A DNA stretch of 14,341 bases from Flectobacillus roseus (GCF_030056665.1 NZ_JASHIG010000070.1); one strand, 5' to 3'. Counted from the first letter of the stretch, positions 1 through 8,016 are shown. Program-made: numbers and translations. The notes: generated from the sequence alone by a model not told the origin.

Positions 1-113
1 ATAGTTACAGGTCCTTGTTAAATCGATTCGATACAACGCTTTCAAGTTGGATAGGTTTTAACTTTATAGCATTTATTATCATCGCATTGAAGAAAATCAA
101 AAAGTCAAGATGA
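1..113 (+). CDS. IS5-like transposase, C-terminal end only (partial)
   Basis: An open frame enters from the left edge (first full codon at 3) and stops at TGA 111-113. The roughly 36 visible residues contain RSLLNRFDTT, then SW and a hydrophobic stretch (NFIAFIIIAL), ending in a lysine-rich tail. This resembles the C-terminus of IS5-family DDE transposases, which typically read 'LL.RFDT...SW...N.IAF...LKK'. The catalytic DDE residues are outside the window. The stop codon overlaps the ATG of the following receptor ORF (ATGA), so the IS right end must lie close to position 110. The terminal repeat cannot be defined because the other IS end is not visible. The family call rests on this short tail. 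Confidence 0.65.
   Translation, partial: SYRSLLNRFDTTLSSWIGFNFIAFIIIALKKIKKSR
1..113 (+). mobile_element. Right end of an insertion sequence (IS5-like), boundary approximate
   Basis: This is inferred from the transposase C-terminus. From about 111 onward, translation matches the interior of a CarboxypepD-like domain, so host receptor sequence starts at or just after the transposase stop. The exact junction, terminal inverted repeat and target duplication need the left end of the element. Confidence 0.55.
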
Positions 114-2626
114 CTTCAAATACAAAAAATGAAGGATACTTTGAATTAAAAACATCATTGAAAGGTGTATTTAATTTAAACGTATCCTCATTGTCGTATG
201 AAGCTCAGTCTATAAAAATTGTTATAGAAAGTAATACATCAAACATTAAAAAGAATATCGTCTTAACTCCTAAAGTCACCGAACTCAAAGAAGTTGTCAT
301 TCAAACACGAAGACCAATAACTGTCAAAAAAGATACAGTCGTATTTGATGCAAAATCTTTTACTCAAGGGAATGAACAAGTCGTGGAGGATTTACTAAAA
401 AAAATACCAGGACTCAATGTTCAGTCTGATGGTACAATCAAAATTGGTAATCAAGAAGTAGAGAAAGTCATGATTGATGGGGATGATTTGTTTGAAAAGG
501 GCTATAAAATTCTCACGAAAAATATGCCTGTAAACCCAATCGATAAAGTAATTCTCTACCAAAACTATTCCAATAATAAGCACCTAAAAGGAATTGAGAA
601 TAGCGACAAAGTAGCCCTTAACCTTACGCTTAAAGAGGATGCCAAGCGAGTTTGGTTTGGTAATCTATTGCTAGGATTAGCGCCACAATCAGAAATTCGA
701 CATGAAATTAGAGGTAATTTAATGAATTTCGGAAAAAAGAATAAGTACTATTTTATTACTAACCTTAATAATATTGGGCGTGATGCTACGGGAGATATTA
801 GCCATCTAATTAGACCTTTCAGGATAGACGAGCCTTCAAGTTTAGGAGATACACAAAAGGCCATTCAACTCATCAATGTTAATAATGAATTACCCAATCT
901 TTCCAAGAAAAGAACGGTGCTCAATAATGTAAAGATGATTTCTCTCAACAGCATTTTTACACTTTCCGACAAAGTAAAAGTTAAAACATTAGGTTTTTTT
1001 AATCTGGATAAGACCGAATATTATAAGGATGCGATACAAGTTTTTAAGATTGGAAATCTATCTTTTCAAAATACAGAAAAGGTAATTGCCAACAAAAGAC
1101 CTATAACAGGATTTGGTAAGCTGGATTTTACCTATGATATATCAAAATCTATGACTTTGGAATATACGGGTAAAATAAATCATACAGATGAACTAAACCA
1201 AAGCAATTTGACTTTTAATGCTGCTACTTTTAACGAGAACCTACAGCGTAATAATGAGCTTCTAGACCAAAAAGCTGTGCTTACTCACAAGTGGAAAGAA
1301 AATAAAGTATTGCTTTTAACAGGACGATATATTGATGAAACCACTCAGCAAACTTATCATATCAATCCCTTTAGATTTTCAGATATTTTTGATGACAAGG
1401 CGAGTTTTACCAACCAAATCAGTAAAAACAGGATGAAGTTTATGGGTATCGAAGCCCATATTATGTCAAAAAAAACTCAAGGAAATCTATGGGAGTTAAA
1501 ATTGGGCGGACAAAGAAGAACAGACCAATTGAGTTCAAGTTTTCAGCTTGGCAATGATGAACAGGAAATGTTTACTAAACCTCAGGTTTTTCAAAATGAT
1601 TTGACATATATATCTACAGACGTATATCTATCTTCTAAAAATCGTTTTAAAATCAAACAAATTTACTTAGTAACACAACTAGACCTACATCACCTAACCA
1701 ATAGTTTGAGAGATACGACTGCCACGTCTCAAACTTTATCTTTTGTAGTACCTAAAATAGGATTGGACTGGAAAATCAACGAGAGTCATAAAGTATTGTC
1801 CTCGTACACCTACTCTACTACCAATTTGGAGACGGCAGACATATATAAAGGATATATTCAAACCGATTTTCGTTCTTTTAGCAAAGGGCTTGGAGAATTT
1901 AATCAGTTGAATGCTTCCAATGCTATTGTACAATATACGCTCGGAAACTGGTCTGATAAGTTTTTTGCAAATATCTTTTTAGCCTATGTCAAGAACTATG
2001 ACTTTGTAAGCAGTAGTTCGATTGTTACATCGAATGCCGTTATTTCTGAAAAAATACTTATCAAGAATCGGGTTTATTGGTCGTTATCCTCCAATATAGA
2101 TCGTTATCTAACGGCTATTAACACTAATTTGAAAATGGTTTTGGGGGCTACAAAGTCAAGCTTTCAAAATCGTGTTAACGCTCAAGAGTTGAGAGAAATC
2201 AACAATCAGATGGTAGAATACGGTTTTGAATTGCGTTCAGGATTCAAAGGAAAGTTTAATTATCATGTAGGTTCGAAATGGACTTCCACTCAATTTCGAG
2301 TTAATACTAACACGGCTAATTCTTTTACGAATAATCTGTCCTTCGTCGACATATCGTTGGTGTTGAATGACCGATGTAATTTACAGTTACAAGCAGAACG
2401 CTATTATTTTGGAAATCTAGCTCAAGCACGCAATACCTATTATTTTATGGATTTTGATGCCCGATACATTGTCAAAGAGAATAAACTTACCCTTTCTTTA
2501 GCAGGTAATAACTTGTTAAATACTCAAAACTTCAGTAACTACACCTTGACTGATATTAGTTTTACCCAAACTACCTTTAGGCTTCAGCCAAGATATGTAA
2601 TGCTAAAAGCAGAGTTGCGATTCTAG
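110..2626 (+). CDS. TonB-dependent receptor-type outer-membrane beta-barrel protein, 5'-truncated by IS insertion
   Basis: The 838-residue product has the family layout without its beginning. Residues 1-60 match the second half of a CarboxypepD regulatory-like domain (NEGYFELKT, SLSYEAQ). Residues 61-180 match a plug domain (ELKEVVIQ, DTVVFDAKSF, VVEDLLKKIPGLNV, DGTIKIGN). The rest is aromatic-rich beta-barrel ending in LKAELRF, a typical C-terminal strand. There is no signal peptide and about 35-40 residues of the first domain are absent. None of the three upstream frames supplies them; frame 3 encodes a transposase tail. The ATG at 110 overlaps the transposase stop, so the start is probably fortuitous. 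Without a Sec signal the product should not reach the outer membrane, so this is likely a 5'-truncated pseudogene with an otherwise intact frame. The substrate is unknown, and no SusD-like partner lies nearby. Confidence 0.8.
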   Translation: MTSNTKNEGYFELKTSLKGVFNLNVSSLSYEAQSIKIVIESNTSNIKKNIVLTPKVTELKEVVIQTRRPITVKKDTVVFDAKSFTQGNEQVVEDLLKKIPGLNVQSDGTIKIGNQEVEKVMIDGDDLFEKGYKILTKNMPVNPIDKVILYQNYSNNKHLKGIENSDKVALNLTLKEDAKRVWFGNLLLGLAPQSEIRHEIRGNLMNFGKKNKYYFITNLNNIGRDATGDISHLIRPFRIDEPSSLGDTQKAIQLINVNNELPNLSKKRTVLNNVKMISLNSIFTLSDKVKVKTLGFFNLDKTEYYKDAIQVFKIGNLSFQNTEKVIANKRPITGFGKLDFTYDISKSMTLEYTGKINHTDELNQSNLTFNAATFNENLQRNNELLDQKAVLTHKWKENKVLLLTGRYIDETTQQTYHINPFRFSDIFDDKASFTNQISKNRMKFMGIEAHIMSKKTQGNLWELKLGGQRRTDQLSSSFQLGNDEQEMFTKPQVFQNDLTYISTDVYLSSKNRFKIKQIYLVTQLDLHHLTNSLRDTTATSQTLSFVVPKIGLDWKINESHKVLSSYTYSTTNLETADIYKGYIQTDFRSFSKGLGEFNQLNASNAIVQYTLGNWSDKFFANIFLAYVKNYDFVSSSSIVTSNAVISEKILIKNRVYWSLSSNIDRYLTAINTNLKMVLGATKSSFQNRVNAQELREINNQMVEYGFELRSGFKGKFNYHVGSKWTSTQFRVNTNTANSFTNNLSFVDISLVLNDRCNLQLQAERYYFGNLAQARNTYYFMDFDARYIVKENKLTLSLAGNNLLNTQNFSNYTLTDISFTQTTFRLQPRYVMLKAELRF

Positions 2627-2638
2627 GACAAAGAAAAA

Positions 2639-2659
2639 GCCCCTGATAAAATCAGAGGC
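2639..2659. terminator. Bidirectional intrinsic terminator between convergent receptor and AraC genes
   Basis: GCCCCTGAT (2639-2647) pairs with ATCAGAGGC (2651-2659) around an AAA loop, with one mismatch. On the minus strand the stem runs into TTTTTCTTT, so it should end the AraC transcript well. On the plus strand a weaker TCTTATATAATTTT follows. Confidence 0.75.
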
Positions 2660-2715
2660 TCTTATATAATTTTGAAAGTGAAATCTTGTACCGTATAAGC
2701 CGACAAAACTTGAAA

Positions 2716-3642
2716 TTACAAGTTCATTAATGATTCGCGACGACGCATCTTTCCTGCAGGGATACCAAACATCATCTTGAAACGACGACAGAAGTAAGCG
2801 GTATCTTTATAACCTACCTCAGCGCCAATAGCACGAATCGACTTTTTAGAGGTACGCAACAAACCTACAGCAGCTTCCATACGTTGGTATTCGATATAAT
2901 CTTGAGGGTTGATACCCGTCAACATTTTGAAATACTGTCCTACGTAATCTTCTGATACGTTTGCTACGTTTGCCAATACTTTGTTTGACAAGTCGCCCCC
3001 GATATTGTCTTTGATATAAGCAAAGATGTCTATCAAACGTGGGTCTTTGAAGTAAGTACTGTTAGTGGCTAATTGCTCAACAAACAAACGGTTTTTGATG
3101 ATGTAACGAATAATCTCGATAACGATTTCTTCTGTCTTTATCTTGATTACACGACCTTTACCTAATACATCACACATATCTTCTTTCAAGATTTCGTTGA
3201 TCATGTGAGCCAACTTGTCGTCTCTCTTGATCAAGAAAGGAGGAATGTCTAATGAAGTAAAGAAGTTTACCGAATCAAATACTTTTGCTTCGAAAGCTAC
3301 TAAGCCAAAAGAGTTTTCTACTTGACCAATTCTAGCTGGTTCAAGATTTGGCTCAAAGTATAATTCACGATGAGTCATGAACTCTTCGTTAGATACAATC
3401 TTAGGTTTGTCTGCATTACCATAAGTTAATGACAGCATCTTTCCACCTGGGATAAAGAGCATATCGCCAACCTCTGCATGAACAGCTTCTTCACCAAATG
3501 ATACCTCACCGTTGTACAAAATCAAGAGTGTGTTTTCTACGTCGTAAAAGTTCTTGATTCTGATTGGTTGTAATATTCTAATGTTACGAGACTTGATGAA
3601 CTTAACACCAAGGGACTCTATGATTTTATTATAATCTTCCAT
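2716..3642 (-). CDS. AraC-family transcriptional regulator
   Basis: This 308-residue cytoplasmic DNA-binding protein has a C-terminal AraC-type double helix-turn-helix (about residues 203-303). The first helix pair is near 218-238 (LANVANVSEDYVGQYFK). The second is near 266-291 and carries the family signature IGAEVGYKDTAYFCRRFK followed by FGIPAGKMRR. The N-terminal part (about 30-80) contains a cupin-like pattern (LLILYNGEVSFG, VGDMLFIPGG) that could bind a small ligand. Length is typical. The ATG at 3640-3642 starts the protein directly before MEDYNKII. The gene is monocistronic, with a good promoter upstream and a terminator downstream. Nothing identifies the ligand or targets. Adjacent acyl-CoA dehydrogenase or receptor control is possible but not shown. 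Confidence 0.9.
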   Translation of the reverse strand: MEDYNKIIESLGVKFIKSRNIRILQPIRIKNFYDVENTLLILYNGEVSFGEEAVHAEVGDMLFIPGGKMLSLTYGNADKPKIVSNEEFMTHRELYFEPNLEPARIGQVENSFGLVAFEAKVFDSVNFFTSLDIPPFLIKRDDKLAHMINEILKEDMCDVLGKGRVIKIKTEEIVIEIIRYIIKNRLFVEQLATNSTYFKDPRLIDIFAYIKDNIGGDLSNKVLANVANVSEDYVGQYFKMLTGINPQDYIEYQRMEAAVGLLRTSKKSIRAIGAEVGYKDTAYFCRRFKMMFGIPAGKMRRRESLMNL

Positions 3643-3693
3643 TTCTGCGGCTTATTTTCTATAAATTGAAAACAATGATAGATAAATTTAGGA

Positions 3694-3725
3694 CAAAACT
3701 AATAAATCGCATTAAAATTCCAAAA
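3694..3725 (-). promoter_or_regulatory. Bacteroidota-type promoter for the AraC gene
   Basis: On the minus strand, TTTTG (complement of 3721-3725) is followed after exactly 19 nt by TAGTTTTG (complement of 3694-3701). This fits the Bacteroidota -33 TTTG / -7 TAnnTTTG consensus. It predicts a leader of roughly 45-50 nt before the ATG. Confidence 0.7.
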
Positions 3726-3992
3726 TATAAATAAAAAAAGTATCAGGATTTTTTTTGCATAAATTCTCCATACTAGGCTGATTATTATTGTAATATCCTA
3801 AGAAGGTGCTTTTTTGATAGGTTAATTGAGTATTGAAAATATTTGAATATTTCATAGTTTTTGTGTTTTTTCAAGATAATCGGCAAAAAAAGTAAAGATT
3901 TTGAGCCTAAAATCACTAAAAAGAGGTGTTTTTACGCTAAAAGCAATTTAGGGTCTGAGATTAATGTAATCTTTATAAAAAAAGTACAAAAA

Positions 3993-4028
3993 AAGCCGTT
4001 GGGTTCTGACTAAGTGACCCAACGGCTT
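3993..4028 (-). terminator. Intrinsic terminator of the acyl-CoA dehydrogenase gene
   Basis: AAGCCGTTGGGT (3993-4004) pairs perfectly with ACCCAACGGCTT (4017-4028), a 12-bp stem with a 12-nt loop. On the minus strand the stem is followed by TTTTTTTGTAC, a classic U-tract. It lies 50 nt past the stop codon. Confidence 0.9.
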
Positions 4029-4078
4029 GAAAATTTGACTCAATTTTTTTTTAACAACTTTACTAAACCTGTAATATG

Positions 4079-5239
4079 TTACTTCAATAATTCCCTAGCG
4101 ATTACAATTTTCTGAATTTCGGAAGTGCCTTCATAAATCTGTGTGATTTTGGCATCACGCATGAGGCGCTCAACATGAAACTCTTTCACAAATCCGTAAC
4201 CTCCATGTATCTGTACCGCCTCTACGGTCGTGTCCATTGCTACTTGCGAAGCATAGAGTTTGGCCATAGCCGCCGACTTAACATAGTCTTGGTGGTTGTC
4301 TTTGTCCAAAGCTGCTCTTAAACATAAAAATCTTGCAGCATCGATTTGCGTTGCCATTTCGGCAAGCTTAAATTGAATAGCTTGGTGCTCAGCAATAGGT
4401 TTACCAAATGTTTTACGCTCTTTAGAATATTGTAAAGCCAATTCATACGCTCCTGAAGCAATCCCTAAGGCTTGTGCTGCAATACCAATACGACCTCCAT
4501 TGAGCGTAGACATCGCAAATTTGAACCCAAAACCATCAGGACCAATACGGTTTTCTTTAGGAACCTTTACATCGGTAAACATTAACGAGTGTGTGTCTGA
4601 CCCACGGATTCCTAATTTATTTTCTTTCTTTCCAATCTGAAAACCTTCCATGCCTCTTTCCACGATAAGGCAATTGATACCTCTATGTCCTTTTTCGGGA
4701 TGCGTTTGTGCAATGACTAGATAGGTATTGGCACGACCGCCATTGGTAATCCAGTTTTTGGTACCATTGAGCAGATAATAATCGCCCATATCTTCGGCAG
4801 TAGTATGCTGAGAGGTCGCATCCGAACCAGCTTCGGGTTCGGACAAGGCAAAAGCTCCAATATGCTGTCCTGAGGCTAAAGGAACCAAATATTTTTGTTT
4901 TTGTTCTTCTGTGCCAAAAGCTTCCAGTCCATAGCAAACTAGGGAGTTATTAACTGATACCATTACCGAGGCAGAGGCATCAATTTTGGATAATTCTTCC
5001 ATCGCCAGTACGTACGAAACGGTATCCATACCACCACCACCATATTCTGGCGAAACCATCATTCCGAGGAAACCCATTTCGCCCATTTTTCTGACCAATT
5101 CCTCTGGAAAAAACTCCTTTTCATCACGCTCAATTACACCAGACAGAAGCTCTGTTTGAGCAAAGTCTCTAGCGGCTTGTTGTACGGCCAAATGTTCTTC
5201 TGTAAACTGAAAATTTAGTCCATTTAATGCTGTCGTCAT
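4079..5239 (-). CDS. Acyl-CoA dehydrogenase (FAD-dependent, short/medium-chain type)
   Basis: The 386-residue flavoenzyme oxidises acyl-CoA to trans-2-enoyl-CoA in beta-oxidation or branched amino-acid breakdown, passing electrons to ETF. Family landmarks are in the right order: ALSEPEAGSDA (131-141), NGTKNWITNGG (158-168), the C-terminal helical domain with KERKTFGKPI (273-282) and QIHGGYGF (343-350). QIYEGTSEIQ (367-376) carries the expected catalytic base Glu370. Length is standard and no signal peptide is present, so it acts in the cytoplasm. The start MTTALNGLNF gives the usual short lead before QFTEEHLAVQ. The gene stands alone on the minus strand with its own terminator, and no ETF or other beta-oxidation gene is adjacent. 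Substrate chain length cannot be fixed from sequence alone. Confidence 0.95.
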   Translation of the reverse strand: MTTALNGLNFQFTEEHLAVQQAARDFAQTELLSGVIERDEKEFFPEELVRKMGEMGFLGMMVSPEYGGGGMDTVSYVLAMEELSKIDASASVMVSVNNSLVCYGLEAFGTEEQKQKYLVPLASGQHIGAFALSEPEAGSDATSQHTTAEDMGDYYLLNGTKNWITNGGRANTYLVIAQTHPEKGHRGINCLIVERGMEGFQIGKKENKLGIRGSDTHSLMFTDVKVPKENRIGPDGFGFKFAMSTLNGGRIGIAAQALGIASGAYELALQYSKERKTFGKPIAEHQAIQFKLAEMATQIDAARFLCLRAALDKDNHQDYVKSAAMAKLYASQVAMDTTVEAVQIHGGYGFVKEFHVERLMRDAKITQIYEGTSEIQKIVIARELLK

Positions 5240-5256
5240 AGTTTAAAATAAAGTTT

Positions 5257-5271
5257 AATTGATGATCAATT
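5257..5271. promoter_or_regulatory. Palindrome in the leader of the acyl-CoA dehydrogenase gene
   Basis: AATTGAT-G-ATCAATT is a perfect inverted repeat with a 1-nt centre, starting 18 nt upstream of the start codon. It could be an operator or an RNA element. A second inverted repeat, AACGGTA (5277-5283) with TACCGTT (5303-5309), lies just upstream. No regulator is identified. Confidence 0.35.
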
Positions 5272-5394
5272 GATTGAACGGTAATACCATCAAGACTCAA
5301 CCTACCGTTTGTTATTATAGCTTGATTATCTGTAATATAAGAGTGTAGATATTAATTAACATTTGGTACTTTAAATACCTTAGATATAATGATT

Positions 5395-5423
5395 CAAATA
5401 TAGCAAAAGGTATGCGTGCATAC
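5395..5423 (-). promoter_or_regulatory. Candidate promoter and operator for acyl-CoA dehydrogenase
   Basis: The minus strand has TATATTTG (complement of 5395-5402), a match to the -7 consensus TAnnTTTG. No clear -33 TTTG is seen at the expected distance. Where the spacer would be sits a perfect palindrome, GTATGC-GT-GCATAC (5410-5423), a plausible repressor or activator site. The leader would be about 150 nt. Confidence 0.4.
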
Positions 5424-5493
5424 TATTTTTTCGAAAAAAAAATTTCCGATAGATTTTTTTGAAATAGAAGGGCAAAATCTCCAACTTTCTCTC

Positions 5494-5501
5494 TAATTTT
5501 G
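5494..5501 (+). promoter_or_regulatory. Candidate -7 element (TAATTTTG) for mreB
   Basis: This is an exact match to TAnnTTTG. No TTTG is found 18-21 nt upstream, so support is partial. If used, it gives an mreB leader of about 340 nt. No other TAnnTTTG was noticed closer to mreB. Confidence 0.4.
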
Positions 5502-5554
5502 CACTTTTACAAGAAAATGGTCGTATAAGAGAGTTTGTGATAGTCTAAACTTTT

Positions 5555-5644
5555 CGATAACTTGCAGAAAAACGAGTAGTTATTGAGGATTTTGTGGCGA
5601 TATGACATTCTAGCATTGATAACAAATCCAAGTGCGTTATCAAT
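5555..5644 (+). ncRNA. Possible structured 5' leader of mreB (two adjacent stem-loops)
   Basis: Stem 1 is CGATAACT (5555-5562) with AGTTATTG (5578-5585), including one G-U pair. Stem 2 is ATTGATAAC (5615-5623) with GTTATCAAT (5636-5644), a perfect 9 bp with a 12-nt loop. Its loop and arm end contain ACAAATCC (5622-5629), which complements GGATTTTGT (5587-5595) with one bulge, so a pseudoknot or alternative fold is possible. No known RNA family was recognised. Confidence 0.3.
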
Positions 5645-5850
5645 ATAGGCAAGAAAATCGAGCTATAAGATACTAGGAAAGGAGCGAGGGCGTAATTACT
5701 CGATGTAGCGACATTGCGTGAGTGAATTTGTAATAGAGACAAATCGGGTGTATTATACCAAGCTATAAACCTAAGTGTATTACCACTAATTGATTTTAAA
5801 AGTATAGTAGAGTTTAAAGATTTTAAAACAAGCCAAGAAGAACTAATAAA

Positions 5851-6876
5851 ATGGGATTATTTAGTTTCCTTACATCCGACATTGCTATTGACTTGGGTAC
5901 GGCTAATACCCTTATCATTCATAAAGATAAAATTGTGGTTGACGAGCCTTCAATCATCGCTTTAGATAAAGCTACCAACAAAGTATTAGCGATTGGTAAC
6001 AAAGCGATGCAGATGCACGAAAAAACCAATGAAAATATTAAAACAATTCGTCCTTTGAAGGATGGTGTAATTGCAGACTTTACGGCTGCCGAATTGATGA
6101 TTCGCGGTATGATCAAGATGATTGATACTGGTAGTCGTTTTTTCACACCTTCTCATCGTATGGTTGTGTGTATTCCATCAGGTATTACCGAGGTAGAAAA
6201 ACGTGCCGTAAAAGACTCTTGTGAGCATGCAGGTGCCAAAGAGGTGTATATGGTTCACGAGCCTATCGCTGCGGCAATCGGTATCGGTATCGACATTGAG
6301 CAACCAAATGGTTCAATGATTGTTGACATCGGTGGTGGTACTACTGAAATTGCAGTAATTGCCCTTTCTGGTATTGTTTGTGAGGCTTCTGTGCGTATTG
6401 CGGGTGATGTATTCACACGTGATATTGTAGATTATATGCGTCGTGAGCACAACTTATTGATTGGTGAGCGTTCAGCAGAGTTAATCAAAATTGAAGTTGG
6501 ATCGGCATTGCCAGAATTAGAAAATCCTCCAGCAGATTACGAAATTCGTGGTCGTGACTTGATGACAGGTATTCCAAAAGAGATTAAAGTAACCTATTCT
6601 GAGATTGCTTATTCTTTGGATAAATCTATTTCCAAAATTGAAGAAGCAGTAATGAAAGCACTAGAAGTATCTCCTCCAGAGCTTTCGGCAGATATTTACC
6701 ATAACGGTATTCATTTGACAGGTGGTGGTGCTTTGTTGCATGGTTTGGACAAACGTATTGCTAACAAAACCAAGCTTCCTATTCATATTGCCGATGACCC
6801 ATTAAGAGCGGTTGTAAGAGGTACAGGTGAAGTGTTGAAACACCTCGACCACTACAAGCCAATTCTAATTTCGTAA
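5851..6876 (+). CDS. mreB: Rod shape-determining protein MreB
   Basis: MreB is the bacterial actin homologue. It forms ATP-dependent filaments under the inner membrane that steer peptidoglycan synthesis and maintain rod or curved shape. The 341-residue product has the actin-fold nucleotide motifs: phosphate-1 IDLGTANT (13-20), catalytic-region HEPIAAA (136-142, Glu137), phosphate-2 VDIGGGT (158-164) and adenosine motif HLTGGGA (288-294). The N-terminus MGLFSFLTSD is the usual short hydrophobic lead, and length is standard. The start has no Shine-Dalgarno, as expected for Bacteroidota. mreC and mreD follow, but a strong terminator separates mreB from them, so mreB can be expressed at a different level. 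A long leader may add control. Confidence 0.98.
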   Translation: MGLFSFLTSDIAIDLGTANTLIIHKDKIVVDEPSIIALDKATNKVLAIGNKAMQMHEKTNENIKTIRPLKDGVIADFTAAELMIRGMIKMIDTGSRFFTPSHRMVVCIPSGITEVEKRAVKDSCEHAGAKEVYMVHEPIAAAIGIGIDIEQPNGSMIVDIGGGTTEIAVIALSGIVCEASVRIAGDVFTRDIVDYMRREHNLLIGERSAELIKIEVGSALPELENPPADYEIRGRDLMTGIPKEIKVTYSEIAYSLDKSISKIEEAVMKALEVSPPELSADIYHNGIHLTGGGALLHGLDKRIANKTKLPIHIADDPLRAVVRGTGEVLKHLDHYKPILIS

Positions 6877-6893
6877 TCATCACGATTTAGGAT

Positions 6894-6940
6894 AAAGTGA
6901 ATGGGAAATAGCTTAGCTCAATTTCTCATTCACTTTTTTG
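6894..6940 (+). terminator. Strong intrinsic terminator after mreB
   Basis: AAAGTGAATGGGAAAT (6894-6909) pairs with ATTTCTCATTCACTTT (6921-6936) over 16 bp including one G-U pair, with an 11-nt loop. TTTTTTG follows the GC-containing part. It should stop or attenuate transcription between mreB and mreC. Confidence 0.85.
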
Positions 6941-6965
6941 TTATAGAGCAATAGAAAAATACCCA

Positions 6966-6995
6966 TTTGTTGCAATATGTTTATTTATAGTTTTG
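6966..6995 (+). promoter_or_regulatory. Bacteroidota-type promoter for mreCD
   Basis: TTTG (6966-6969), an 18-nt spacer, then TAGTTTTG (6988-6995) fits -33/-7. It lies directly after the mreB terminator and about 100 nt before mreC, giving mreC-mreD an independent start. Confidence 0.65.
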
Positions 6996-7093
6996 AACTT
7001 TTAGAAATCAGCAATCAAAAGTATTTAACTGCCGAATGCTAAAAGCTGATAGCTCAAAGCTAACTCACTAAACCCCTTACTCTTCAAGAAGAA

Positions 7094-7969
7094 ATGTATA
7101 GACTATTCCAGTTCATTTCAAAGCAACGAGCTTTTATTGTGTTCGTACTTTTGGAAGTACTGAGTTTGTGGATGTTTTATTCATATAATAATTACCCCAA
7201 CGCTGTTTTTTTCAATACGACTAATTACTACGCAGCCAAAGCTCTCGAAACGTCCAATTCCATCGCTGAATTTTATAATCTCCGTAATGTCAATCAAGAT
7301 TTGGCTATGGAAAATAAGCAGTTGCGGGAAACGGTGTTGAAGCTTCAAGCACAGCAATTGGTACAGCCCAAGGTAAATTATAAAGCAGACTCTATCGTAG
7401 CTGCACGTTTTCAGCCGATTGTTGCTAAAGTAACAGAGTTGACTACCAATCAGTTCAATAACTATATCACCATCGACAAAGGTACTGCCGATGGCTTGGC
7501 TCCTGGTATGGGGGTGATTTCTTCGACGGGTGTTGTTGGTAAAATCAAATCCTGCTCAGAACATATGTCACGTGTAATTTCGGTATTACACTCCGAATAT
7601 ACCATGTCAGCCAAGATTAGACGAAATAACGAAATTGGTTCGGTAAAGTGGGACGGGAAAAATCCTGAGCTTTTGGAAATGACAGATGTTTCTCGCTACA
7701 AATCAGTTAAACAACGAGATACCATTGTAACTTCTGATTACAATTATGTATTCCCAGCAGATATTGCGATTGGATATGTGACCAAAGTTGGTGTCAAAAA
7801 AGATATGACTTTTCACGATATTCAGTTGAAAGTAGCAACTAATTTCAACACGCTCTCGTATGTTTACGTAATCAAGAATAGGTTGGAGAAGGAAGTGAAG
7901 CAATTAGAAGAAACTCCTGAGAATAAAACTCCTCAGACTTCAAAGGCGCCACAAACAACTAAACCATAA
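7094..7969 (+). CDS. mreC: Rod shape-determining protein MreC
   Basis: MreC is a bitopic inner-membrane protein whose periplasmic part links MreB and MreD to the peptidoglycan elongation machinery. The 291-residue product has one N-terminal membrane segment (about residues 12-30) and a coiled-coil stretch (about 53-92, NVNQDLAMENKQLRETVLKL). The MreC beta-domain (about 105-262) carries the characteristic ITIDKGTADGLAPGMGVIS and STGVVGKI run. The last 25 residues are a Pro/Thr/Lys-rich tail, probably disordered. mreD follows after 47 nt. The gene has its own candidate promoter downstream of the mreB terminator. No truncation is seen. Confidence 0.95.
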   Translation: MYRLFQFISKQRAFIVFVLLEVLSLWMFYSYNNYPNAVFFNTTNYYAAKALETSNSIAEFYNLRNVNQDLAMENKQLRETVLKLQAQQLVQPKVNYKADSIVAARFQPIVAKVTELTTNQFNNYITIDKGTADGLAPGMGVISSTGVVGKIKSCSEHMSRVISVLHSEYTMSAKIRRNNEIGSVKWDGKNPELLEMTDVSRYKSVKQRDTIVTSDYNYVFPADIAIGYVTKVGVKKDMTFHDIQLKVATNFNTLSYVYVIKNRLEKEVKQLEETPENKTPQTSKAPQTTKP

Positions 7970-8016
7970 GTAGAAAAGGAGCCACCCACTCTCATCGAAA
8001 ATTAAGAACCAAGTAA

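Larger units (their letters stand above)
3643..4078. other. 436-bp gene-free interval between AraC and acyl-CoA dehydrogenase genes
   Basis: It holds the AraC promoter (3694-3725) at one end and the acyl-CoA dehydrogenase terminator (3993-4028) at the other. In between the DNA is very AT-rich with homopolymer runs and a small palindrome (AATATT-TG-AATATT, 3838-3851). I see no credible ORF, tRNA or structured RNA in it. Confidence 0.6.
5240..5850. other. 611-bp divergent intergenic region between acyl-CoA dehydrogenase and mreB
   Basis: It contains the leader palindromes and candidate promoter of the acyl-CoA dehydrogenase gene (5257-5423). A-tract/T-tract DNA follows, with the palindrome TTTTTTCGAAAAAA at 5426-5439. 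Then come a -7-like element for mreB (5494-5501) and a leader of about 340 nt with stem-loops. No convincing protein gene is present on either strand. Confidence 0.55.

Noticed and set aside
3838..3851. AATATT-TG-AATATT palindrome as an operator
   Set aside because: It is pure low-complexity AT sequence in an AT-rich gap and easily arises by chance.
4683..4937. Antisense ORFs inside acyl-CoA dehydrogenase and other genes
   Set aside because: They are reading-frame shadows with no motifs, lying across well-identified proteins.
5545..5742. 65-codon minus-strand ORF in the acyl-CoA dehydrogenase/mreB gap
   Set aside because: Composition and lack of motifs suggest chance. It lies antisense to the putative mreB leader and overlaps its hairpins.
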